This document shows positions 1 to 6,169 of a DNA stretch of 7,643 nt, piece after piece. This stretch comes from Coriobacteriales bacterium (GTDB lineage Bacteria > Actinomycetota > Coriobacteriia > Coriobacteriales > UBA8131). The stretch lies in assembly GCA_031286245.1 (NCBI GenBank), contig JAITUO010000062.1, forward strand, positions 1-7,643, read 5' to 3'. The first letter of the stretch is position 1. Every line of letters starts with the position of its first letter. Made by a program: the position numbers and the translations under genes. The notes under the pieces were generated by a model, which ran no database searches, had not been told where the DNA came from, and was given only the letters and a program-made list of their open reading frames with translations.

Positions 1-1032
1 GACCGCGTTGTCTAGATCATCCAGCTTCATGACTTCAGTTGGAGTATGCATATAGCGCAATGGCACCGATATCAACCCGGTAACCTTGCCGGAGCGTGAT
101 ATTTGCATGACATTGGCATCTGTACCGGTGGCGCGGGGTTCATAGTCGATCTGGAAGGGAATTTTGGCCGCCTCAGCTGCCGCAACCAGACGCTCAAACA
201 ACACTGGGTTGATATTCGCCCCACGAGCGATCATCGGACCACCGCCACAGGTACCGGCACCATAACGGCTTTTTTCGATTCCCGGATAGTCTGTGGCATG
301 ACCGACATCAGTCGCCAGGCCAATGTCAGGATCAATCGCATAAACACTGGTCATGGCACCTCGGGCACCGATCTCTTCCTGGACAGTCGCAGCAGCGATG
401 ACATCGCCGGGAGCACCGCCGGCTTTCTTGACCTCTTCCAGTACCCGCGCAGCGATCCAGGCGCCCATTTTATCGTCAAAGGCCCGTGTGACCGCAAATC
501 CATCGCCGAATTCTTCAAAGCCGACACCGAATGTCATACTGTCGCCAATGCGGATCATCTCTTTGGCCTTATCTCCCGACAATCCGAAATCGATAAACAG
601 CTTATCGATGGCTGTGACATTTTTTCGCTCATCAGCTTCGATTAAATGGATCGGTTTTCTCCCGATGATTCCTCTTAGCAGTGTCGGGTTGCTGGCACCA
701 CCAGTACCTTTACCGGTGGCATAGAGATCAATCCGCAAGCCAGGTAAAATCGCCGCATCGATACCGCCGATCGCATCGAAACTGACGTAACCGTTCTCAT
801 CGATGTACTTGACCATCATACCGATCTCATCGATATGCCCGGCGATCATCACTGAAGGCCCCTGTGCTTTACCCTTCAAAACAGCATGGACGCTGCCCAA
901 TACCGTAGTTTCGATCGTATCAGCAACTCTCGCCAGACGATTCCGGAAAACTTCCGCTGCGGGCCACTCATATCCACTCGGAGATGGGGCTTCACAGATT
1001 TCTTTAAGGAACTGCAAGTCTGCTTTCTTCAT
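1..1032 (-). CDS. M42-family metallo-aminopeptidase (glutamyl aminopeptidase/TET-like), C-terminus cut by window edge
   Basis: The reading frame is open from the ATG at 1032-1030 to base 1, giving 344 residues; family members are about 350, so only a short tail is missing. Motifs expected to bind two metal ions are visible in order: AGHIDEIG (His66), FDDKMG (Asp186/187), QEEIGARGA (Glu219 as likely general base, Glu220 as ligand), TDVGHATDYPG (Asp242) and MHTPTE (His329). M42 enzymes are cytosolic aminopeptidases that usually assemble into large dodecameric shells and trim peptides left by the proteasome or other proteases. Older annotations often call them cellulase M or endoglucanase, which is misleading. 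The start is supported by AAAGGA 5 bases upstream and by the conserved N-terminal FLKEICEAPSPSGYE. The usual AHMDEIG and DVTHA are here GHIDEIG and DVGHA, both mild changes. It is separated from rnr by about 450 bases, so it probably has its own transcript. The exact peptide preference cannot be read from sequence. Confidence 0.93.
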   Translation of the reverse strand, partial: MKKADLQFLKEICEAPSPSGYEWPAAEVFRNRLARVADTIETTVLGSVHAVLKGKAQGPSVMIAGHIDEIGMMVKYIDENGYVSFDAIGGIDAAILPGLRIDLYATGKGTGGASNPTLLRGIIGRKPIHLIEADERKNVTAIDKLFIDFGLSGDKAKEMIRIGDSMTFGVGFEEFGDGFAVTRAFDDKMGAWIAARVLEEVKKAGGAPGDVIAAATVQEEIGARGAMTSVYAIDPDIGLATDVGHATDYPGIEKSRYGAGTCGGGPMIARGANINPVLFERLVAAAEAAKIPFQIDYEPRATGTDANVMQISRSGKVTGLISVPLRYMHTPTEVMKLDDLDNAV

Positions 1033-1278
1033 ATCTATCCTTTCGTTTGCCAGATACCTTGTATCCAGTCAGAAAACCAGTTTTGTAATCTAAAACAAAG
1101 CCTAGCATATATCATTGATGCCAGCCCAATATACCAGTCAACAATCATTGTGGAGAAGACCGGGCCAAATGCTACCGGCGAATCATTTCTGACCACTTTT
1201 TGACCACCTAGCGTGGTAAAAGCAGAGGTTTATGTGGTTCGGGGTCCTATATTTGACTCATAGCAACTCTCTAAACAG
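1033..1278. other. Intergenic region upstream of the M42 peptidase
   Basis: This stretch has no convincing gene on either strand. Next to the peptidase start it holds the Shine-Dalgarno-like AAAGGA (minus strand, 1043-1038). A weak promoter-like pair on the minus strand is TTGGGC (1129-1124) and TGC-TAGGCT (extended -10 type, hexamer 1104-1099) with a 19-base spacer; a TTGACT at 1141-1136 has no -10 at a normal distance. A 5-base hairpin (ACCAC 1203-1207, GTGGT 1213-1217) and two copies of TGACCAC (1190-1196 and 1201-1207) are present but are too short to name. The peptidase promoter is probably here by position, but the exact site is uncertain. Confidence 0.4.
1038..1043 (-). promoter_or_regulatory. 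Ribosome binding site of the M42 peptidase
   Basis: The minus strand reads AAAGGA followed by a 5-base spacer and ATG at 1032-1030. It fixes the start of the peptidase at this ATG. Confidence 0.7.
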
Positions 1279-1481
1279 GCATTTCCTGGAAAAAACGCAG
1301 TTTCTGGCCAAAAAGTGCCCTCATGTATGGCTGTTTGACCTAAAACGCAGGTTTCGGTTTTCTCCACAATTTAAAACCGCAGGTAGAAAAATAAAAAAAA
1401 AATTCTATTTGTGTGAAACCGATAGAGAACTATACATGAGGGCTCTTTTTGGCCAGAAACTCGGAAATTCCCAGGAAATGC
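1279..1481. repeat. 203-base imperfect inverted-repeat element with 50-base arms (possible MITE or REP-like element)
   Basis: The left arm (1279-1328) and the reverse complement of the right arm (1481-1432) match at 43 of 50 positions without gaps: 11 identical bases (GCATTTCCTGG), a diverged 9-base block, 17 identical bases (AGTTTCTGGCCAAAAAG), one mismatch, then 12 identical bases (GCCCTCATGTAT). The 103-base centre is AT-rich, unlike its neighbours, and contains a 10-base A run. The element begins 3 bases after the rnr stop codon in the direction of transcription, so the rnr transcript could fold into a very long stem. No convincing target-site duplication flanks it and there is no transposase. 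Options are a non-autonomous transposable element, a dispersed palindromic repeat, or an mRNA 3' stabilising structure. The symmetry is seen directly; the identity is inference. Confidence 0.8.
1342..1384. repeat. Small direct repeat and hairpin in the centre of the inverted-repeat element
   Basis: AAAACGCAGGT (1342-1352) recurs as AAAACCGCAGGT (1373-1384) 31 bases further on. Between and overlapping them, CGGTTTT (1355-1361) pairs with AAAACCG (1373-1379) across an 11-base loop. The function is unknown; the small stem would sit at the tip of the large stem formed by the 50-base arms. Confidence 0.5.
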
Positions 1482-1484
1482 ACT

Positions 1485-3515
1485 TCACTGAGGTGTCCCA
1501 AAATCAAGCAACCCCTGCCGGAGGTCAGCTTTCACCAGCATAACAGTAATCGTCTGGCCGAGCCGTAGCTCCTGCTGTTTAATGTAGTCGTAATAATGAT
1601 GAGCTTCTGACTCGAACAAAAACCCCGCTGGCAAGCTATCGGCTGGGATTAGCCCTTCAGCAGTAGTCGTAACCTCGCGTACGAATAACCCGACTTGCTC
1701 TACACCAGTTATTATTGCAGCAAACTGTTGACCAAGACGTGCTGACATGTATTCAACAAGTTTTAGGTGAACCGCCTCACGGCTGGCAGATTCAGCGGCA
1801 TACTCCTTTTCGGAGCAAAACTCACTGGTTGCTTCAAGCCCAGCAACCAGACCAGGCGGAGGCTTTAAGCCAGCGAGCTTGAGTTTCAATAAATGATGGG
1901 TCAATAAATCAGGATAACGCCGGATCGGTGATGTGAAATGGCAATAGGCTGGTGAGGCCAAGCCGTAATGCCCAGTATAGTGTGGAGAATAACGGGCGCG
2001 TTTCATCGCCCGCAGCATCAGTTGGCTGACCAGGCTATATTCGGGGTGACCAACACAGGCTGCCAGGATGGCTTGGACCGCATGCGAGTCCTGTGGGACA
2101 ACAGAGCTGGAAATGAAGCCGAGCTGATATAGTGTTTCGATGGCTTCCTGCATGGATAACGGCAAGGGGTCCTCATGTACCCGATAAAGCATCGGTGCTT
2201 TATGATCCAGCATGTAGGCTGCGACTTGTTCATTGGCAAGAATCATCGCTTCTTCTACCAATGCGGTAGCAGGCGTTCGTTGGCGTAGATCGACAGCTAG
2301 CGGGTGACCATCATCGTCCAGTACGATCTTCGGTTCGACCGAGTCGAAGTCGATGGCTCCGCGCGCCAGGCGACGCCGCCGCAATCGGCGAGCCAATCGG
2401 TCAAGCGACAACAAGGCTGGTTTGAGCTGCTCCGGCACAGTATTATCAATCTCTATACCGGTCGTACCAGCAAGAATCGCATCAGCTTGCTCATAACTGA
2501 GACGCACCTGTGAACAAATAATCGAGGGAAAGAAGTCGACCTTATCCACACTGCCATTTTGGCTTATCTGCATCATTACACTGAAAGCCAGCCGATCGGC
2601 TTTGGGTACCAGTGAACAAAGGTCTTCCGAGAGCTCGGCTGGTAGCATCGGCACCACCCGACCAGGCAGATAAACACTGGTGGCGCGAGTCCGAGCTTCG
2701 ATATCTAAGGCACTGTCCAAGCCGACATAGGCACTGACATCGGCGATATGTACACCGAGCAGCAGATCTCCTTGTACAAACTCGATCGATAATGCATCAT
2801 CGAAGTCTTTGGCGTCAGCCGGGTCGATGGTAAAGACAAAGGTGTCACGCAGGTCGCGACGATGCAGATAACCATCGTCGGGTTCAATGGTCTTAACAGA
2901 GAAAGCCTGCGCCTCTTCCAGAGAAGCTGCGGAAAATTGGGTCCGGATATCATGCTTTCGGCAGATAACTTCGCTCGTCAGTCCGCTATCATCCAGATCA
3001 TCCAGCACTTCACTGATAAAGCCACTGGCTACCTCGATCCTGCTCGGCCAGGTAGTGATCTGGACAACGACGATATCACCAACCTTGGCTGGTCGGCTGA
3101 CCAGGCGGTTGTCAATGAAGACATCATGATTGATACGCTGGTCCAAAGGTCGGACAATTCGCAGCCCCTGGCTTTCGATTAACTCGCCAATTACCTCTTT
3201 GTGTTTGTGGTCCAGAACATGCATAACCGCTCCCAGCCGACGGTTGTTAGGCTGCTGGCCCCGTTGCTGACTACCGGATTGCTGGTTACGTGGCTGTCTA
3301 TGTCGTTGCTGCTGACTGCTAAGCTGCTGCTCCAGCGAACGCAGACGCGCCACTTCGACCAGGTCACCATCCATGGCTCCGTTCAGCTTGCTGGCAAAGA
3401 CCAGGTATTCTCCCTCAGAGGTATTTACAAAACCATACCCCTGTCGTGTTAAGCGTAAAACGCCGCTTGCCAGTTGTTGTTGTTTTCGTCGGGCATTGCG
3501 TGGATCCCTGGCCAC
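1485..3515 (-). CDS. rnr: Ribonuclease R (RNase II/RNB family 3'-5' exoribonuclease)
   Basis: This 676-residue protein degrades structured RNA from the 3' end to nucleoside monophosphates in the cytoplasm, acting in mRNA turnover, rRNA quality control and, with tmRNA, the removal of non-stop mRNA. Domain order fits the family: a basic start, an N-terminal cold-shock/OB region (about 15-160), the RNB catalytic domain (about 220-545) and a C-terminal S1 domain (about 590-675). The metal-binding motif IDPADAKDFDDAL has Asp231, Asp237, Asp239 and Asp240. The family signature HFTSPIRRYPDL (526-537) supplies the catalytic arginine. Length is at the short end for RNase R (about 700-800), and the Lys-rich tail often seen after S1 is absent. 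Residues 64-93 are a Gln/Arg-rich low-complexity insertion. The start is GTG (3515-3513), supported by AAGGGGGA 7 bases upstream; the nearby ATG at about 3534 is out of frame. It follows ctp by 50 bases with no visible promoter or terminator, so it is probably co-transcribed. RNase II is the alternative, but the layout fits RNase R better. Confidence 0.95.
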   Translation of the reverse strand: MARDPRNARRKQQQLASGVLRLTRQGYGFVNTSEGEYLVFASKLNGAMDGDLVEVARLRSLEQQLSSQQQRHRQPRNQQSGSQQRGQQPNNRRLGAVMHVLDHKHKEVIGELIESQGLRIVRPLDQRINHDVFIDNRLVSRPAKVGDIVVVQITTWPSRIEVASGFISEVLDDLDDSGLTSEVICRKHDIRTQFSAASLEEAQAFSVKTIEPDDGYLHRRDLRDTFVFTIDPADAKDFDDALSIEFVQGDLLLGVHIADVSAYVGLDSALDIEARTRATSVYLPGRVVPMLPAELSEDLCSLVPKADRLAFSVMMQISQNGSVDKVDFFPSIICSQVRLSYEQADAILAGTTGIEIDNTVPEQLKPALLSLDRLARRLRRRRLARGAIDFDSVEPKIVLDDDGHPLAVDLRQRTPATALVEEAMILANEQVAAYMLDHKAPMLYRVHEDPLPLSMQEAIETLYQLGFISSSVVPQDSHAVQAILAACVGHPEYSLVSQLMLRAMKRARYSPHYTGHYGLASPAYCHFTSPIRRYPDLLTHHLLKLKLAGLKPPPGLVAGLEATSEFCSEKEYAAESASREAVHLKLVEYMSARLGQQFAAIITGVEQVGLFVREVTTTAEGLIPADSLPAGFLFESEAHHYYDYIKQQELRLGQTITVMLVKADLRQGLLDFGTPQ

Positions 3516-3522
3516 CTTGGCT

Positions 3523-3530
3523 TCCCCCTT
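3523..3530 (-). promoter_or_regulatory. Strong ribosome binding site selecting the GTG start of rnr
   Basis: The minus strand reads AAGGGGGA, a 7-base spacer, then GTG at 3515-3513. An ATG overlapping the upstream side of this site is in another frame, so the purine-rich block decides the start. Confidence 0.75.
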
Positions 3531-3565
3531 GCATACTTGTAGCCGGTAGACTGCGTAGCTTTTGG

Positions 3566-5257
3566 CTAAAGGCTTTGTATGACGACTTCCAAGGCTTTAT
3601 CCAATTGAATGTCATCACCTTTCTGGTATACATAACCAGCTTCGCCTGGAGCTCTTGGCCGGACGCCCGGCTTGGCGTCAGGATCAATCCCCAGTGCTTC
3701 GAGATCCAACTCCTCGCCATTTTCCAGCATGTGGATAATATCGGCGTCATTCAGCCTGTTACCGTCGTCAACAATTATGTCTGGTATAACACCGATCCCA
3801 TCGATAACACGGTTGTTTGGACTCAGGTAATGGGCGATGGTGTATTTGATGGCTCCACCGAACGACAATTCACGGATATCTTGGACTGTACCCTTGCCGT
3901 AACTCAACTCGCCGACCACAATCGCCCGGTCATGGTCTTGGAAGGCGGCTGTCACCAGTTCAGAGGCTGATGCGGAGCCACCGTTGATCAGAATAACCAG
4001 TGGTTTATCAGTCTCATGCATACCCATTGTCTTGTTTTCGATAGTTGAGTTGCGCTCTTCAATCCGTACGATCACACCATCTTTGATGAATAGCGATGCC
4101 ACCATGATGGACTGATATAAGAACCCTCCCGGGTTATCACGCAGGTCTAAGATGAAACACTCTGCGCCCTGGGTATCCAGTGACTTGATGGCCGAACGCA
4201 CCTCATTAGCACAGTTATCGGTAAACTGGTCAAGATATATGTAACCAACTTGATGCCCTTCGTAGGCAATCAACTCAAAACGGACGATCTGGCGCTTGAC
4301 TATACGTACATTCATATTGGTAACGCGACGTTCACCGTCACGCTCCCAGATAATGCTGACTGGTTTACCGTTCTCACGACGTATAGTGGAGACCGCATCG
4401 TCGATCTCCCAATCCTTAAACACATTATCGACAGCCAGTAAAACATCACCTGGCTCGACCCCGGCTTCACTGGCCGGAGAATCGCTGAAGACGTTAAACA
4501 CTGTGACCCGGCCGTCCAAGCCGTTTTGTAAAGTCACACCGATACCGACGTATTCACCGGATGAGCTGGCCTGGTAAGCCGCATATTCCTCAGCGTCATA
4601 GTATTCCGCTCGCATGTCACCGGAGGCCAATAACAACCCTTCAATGGCAATGCGGGTGGCCTGGTCGATCTCCTCTTCCGTAAACACATGCAGGGCTTCA
4701 CGGTCAAGTATTGCTGATACCTCATCGATCCGATTGACAAACTCACTGGTTAAGACCGGCCGCGTTGGATCCTTGCCCCAATTGCTGCCAAAAGGTTTCA
4801 TCGCCGGCAAGCCAAAGACTGATGCAATATCAAAGACCCGCAAACCGGAGGCCAGGTTTCCAGCGACAAAACCGAACGCCAGCGAGAAGACAATCAACAG
4901 AGTGGCAATCACAATTCCAGCCTTTGACCTGCGTCTGGGCAAGGCAGCCGGGTAATTCATTTGTGGATAAGCCCGAGGCATTTGCAGCTGAGGCGGCGGT
5001 GGCACTGCAGGTCGAAGAGGCGGTGGTGGCACTGCAGGTCGAAGAGTCGGCGGCTGGCTGGCCGGCGGTTGGCTGGCAGGCGGCTGGCTGGCCGGCGGTT
5101 GGCTGGCAGGCGGCTGGCTGGCAGGCGGTTGGCTGGTTGGCGGCGGCCAGCCAGCCGGTGGCCAGTCAGCCGGTGGCCACTCAGACGGGGGCAGGTTTGC
5201 ACCCGACCCTTCATATTGAGCACCAGAAGCAGCCGTTTGGGGATTACGATTATCCAT
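3566..5257 (-). CDS. Membrane-anchored S41 C-terminal processing protease (CtpA/CtpB type) with PDZ domain and Pro-rich N-terminal tail
   Basis: The 563-residue protein is an extracytoplasmic serine protease of the tail-specific (Prc/CtpA) family. In order it has a hydrophilic Pro-rich N-terminal region (about 20-100) with pentapeptide repeats, a basic stop (RRRSK, 108-112), one membrane segment (about 113-137), a helical region, a PDZ domain (about 233-318) that in this family senses substrate C-termini, and the S41 catalytic core (about 330-500). The nucleophile is Ser430 in NGGSASASELVTAA and the general base is Lys455 in SYGKGTVQ, with Gln459 completing the usual Ser-Lys-Gln triad; all are intact. 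ATG at 5257-5255 starts 6 bases after the ftsX stop with GAGG overlapping that stop, suggesting translational coupling. Placement after ftsEX suggests, by inference, that it processes division-associated cell-wall enzymes or regulators outside the membrane; related Ctp proteases are known to control peptidoglycan hydrolases or sporulation signals. The Pro-rich tail before the anchor is unusual. The substrate is unknown. Confidence 0.94.
   Translation of the reverse strand: MDNRNPQTAASGAQYEGSGANLPPSEWPPADWPPAGWPPPTSQPPASQPPASQPPASQPPASQPPASQPPTLRPAVPPPPLRPAVPPPPQLQMPRAYPQMNYPAALPRRRSKAGIVIATLLIVFSLAFGFVAGNLASGLRVFDIASVFGLPAMKPFGSNWGKDPTRPVLTSEFVNRIDEVSAILDREALHVFTEEEIDQATRIAIEGLLLASGDMRAEYYDAEEYAAYQASSSGEYVGIGVTLQNGLDGRVTVFNVFSDSPASEAGVEPGDVLLAVDNVFKDWEIDDAVSTIRRENGKPVSIIWERDGERRVTNMNVRIVKRQIVRFELIAYEGHQVGYIYLDQFTDNCANEVRSAIKSLDTQGAECFILDLRDNPGGFLYQSIMVASLFIKDGVIVRIEERNSTIENKTMGMHETDKPLVILINGGSASASELVTAAFQDHDRAIVVGELSYGKGTVQDIRELSFGGAIKYTIAHYLSPNNRVIDGIGVIPDIIVDDGNRLNDADIIHMLENGEELDLEALGIDPDAKPGVRPRAPGEAGYVYQKGDDIQLDKALEVVIQSL
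4991..5047 (-). repeat. 27-base tandem repeat encoding LRPAVPPPP, two copies
   Basis: Within ctp, residues 72-80 and 81-89 are identical nonapeptides (LRPAVPPPP), encoded by near-identical 27-base units. It adjoins the pentapeptide repeats and extends the Pro-rich segment toward the membrane anchor. Confidence 0.8.
5048..5183 (-). repeat. 15-base tandem repeats in ctp encoding WPPAx and SQPPA pentapeptides
   Basis: On the plus strand, 15-base units beginning GGCTGGC run in register from 5056 to 5145, alternating between forms ending GCGGTT and GCGGCT, which gives a partial 30-base higher-order period. They encode about six SQPPA units (residues 42-70). A related set at about 5146-5183 encodes EWPPA, DWPPA and GWPPP. 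The tract keeps the reading frame because the unit is a multiple of three, so copy-number change would lengthen or shorten the tail without a frameshift. Confidence 0.9.
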
Positions 5258-5260
5258 TTT

Positions 5261-5266
5261 TCCTCA
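5261..5266 (-). promoter_or_regulatory. Ribosome binding site of ctp overlapping the ftsX stop codon
   Basis: The minus strand reads TGAGGA, where TGA is the ftsX stop and GAGG/AGGA is the Shine-Dalgarno of ctp, followed within a few A residues by ATG (5257-5255). This arrangement favours translational coupling of ctp to ftsX. Confidence 0.7.
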
Positions 5267-6169
5267 GACTTTCAAATAGCGACGCATCGCCCAGCCAGAG
5301 CCAAAAAAGCCGATCACTAGACCAATGCCTAATAATAGTGTGTATACCAGGTTCATCGGGATGATCGCAAAGTTCAGCATTAACCAAGGAATGTTCAGTT
5401 GTACGCTGGTCGCCAGGTTGTCGATGCCAAAATTGATAGTAGCGATCGCCAACCCTGAACCGATCAAGGCTTGAAAGGTACCTTCCATCAAGAATGGCCC
5501 TCGGATAAACCCATTGGACGCGCCCACCAGACGCATGATTGATATCTCTTTGCGGCGGGCAAAGATCGCCAGTCGGATCGTATTGTTGATAAAGATCAAC
5601 GCCACAAAAATCAACAAAGCTACCAGCCCCAGGCTGACAAAGCGAATCACCCTGGTCAGGCTAAACAGGCGCTCTACTACCTCTTTACCATAGCGGATCG
5701 ACTGAGAGGGATTCTCTGGTTCGTCAATGATCTGCATGTACAACTGATGTGACATGATCGTGGTCGCTACTGTTTCGATCTCCTGGGGATCAAGCATCGC
5801 CACCTCAATCGAAGCCGGCAGGGGGTTTTCTCCAATGGCTTCAATGATCTCTGGTTTGGAGTTCTCCTTGAACCGCTCCAAAGCCTCTTCTTTGGTCATG
5901 AAGGTGACTTCACCGACGCCAGGCAGGGTACGGATAAAGCTTTGCATCGTCCAGATATCGTCTTCGGAGGCATCGTCGCGCACGAACACTGAAATCGCCA
6001 CCTGGCTCTCGACTGAACCAACCAACTGATCGATGACCATCGTGGCTGTCGCAAAAATACCGATGACTAACAGACTGAGATAGATAGTGACAATAGCACC
6101 CAGGACTGTCGCGAAGTTATTCTTGAAGCCTGTGAAGGCCTCGCGGATGAAATACCAGATACTACGCAT
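5264..6169 (-). CDS. ftsX: Cell division protein FtsX (permease-like membrane subunit of FtsEX)
   Basis: The 301-residue integral membrane protein pairs with the FtsE ATPase and transmits ATP-driven changes to cell-wall hydrolases outside the membrane; it does not transport a known substrate. Four membrane segments fit the FtsX topology: about 21-45, then an extracytoplasmic domain (about 46-170), then about 174-198, 222-250 and 268-294. The N-terminal segment before the first helix carries the usual RxxxYFxREAxxxFxxN pattern. The cytoplasmic block after the second helix, INNTIRLAIFARRKEISIMR, followed by LVGAS, is the characteristic FtsX motif contacting FtsE. Length is normal for Gram-positive FtsX. 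ATG at 6169 lies inside the last codons of ftsE, overlapping by 8 bases, and ctp follows 6 bases after the stop. The extracytoplasmic partner hydrolase is not encoded in this window. Confidence 0.96.
   Translation of the reverse strand: MRSIWYFIREAFTGFKNNFATVLGAIVTIYLSLLVIGIFATATMVIDQLVGSVESQVAISVFVRDDASEDDIWTMQSFIRTLPGVGEVTFMTKEEALERFKENSKPEIIEAIGENPLPASIEVAMLDPQEIETVATTIMSHQLYMQIIDEPENPSQSIRYGKEVVERLFSLTRVIRFVSLGLVALLIFVALIFINNTIRLAIFARRKEISIMRLVGASNGFIRGPFLMEGTFQALIGSGLAIATINFGIDNLATSVQLNIPWLMLNFAIIPMNLVYTLLLGIGLVIGFFGSGWAMRRYLKV

Noticed and set aside
103..645. Plus-strand open frame of 180 codons near the left edge
   Set aside because: It lies wholly opposite the M42 peptidase, whose metal-binding motifs identify the real coding strand.
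1099..1141. Firm promoter call for the M42 peptidase
   Set aside because: The candidate -35 and -10 hexamers match poorly or have abnormal spacing; reported only as a weak possibility within the intergenic entry.
1393..1402. Intrinsic terminator using the T10 run on the minus strand
   Set aside because: The segment just upstream of the T run does not form a GC-rich stem; the large stem of the element closes only after the run, so the geometry of a terminator is missing.
1279..1481. Integron attC site or phage attachment site
   Set aside because: There is no integrase gene and no attC core motifs, and the arms are much longer and more alike than in attC sites.
1232..1543. Plus-strand open frame of 103 codons covering the inverted-repeat element
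   Set aside because: It runs through both arms and into the 3' end of rnr on the opposite strand, has no clear ribosome binding site and no recognisable domain; it is best explained as chance openness in an AT-rich repeat.
5056..5145. Possible CRISPR-like array
   Set aside because: The 15-base units are directly contiguous with no spacers and encode a regular pentapeptide in frame; this is a coding tandem repeat.
4765..5364. Plus-strand open frame of 199 codons opposite the 5' end of ctp
   Set aside because: Its length comes from the 15-base tandem repeat, which keeps several frames open. The minus-strand frame has the membrane anchor, PDZ and S41 motifs, so this one is a shadow.
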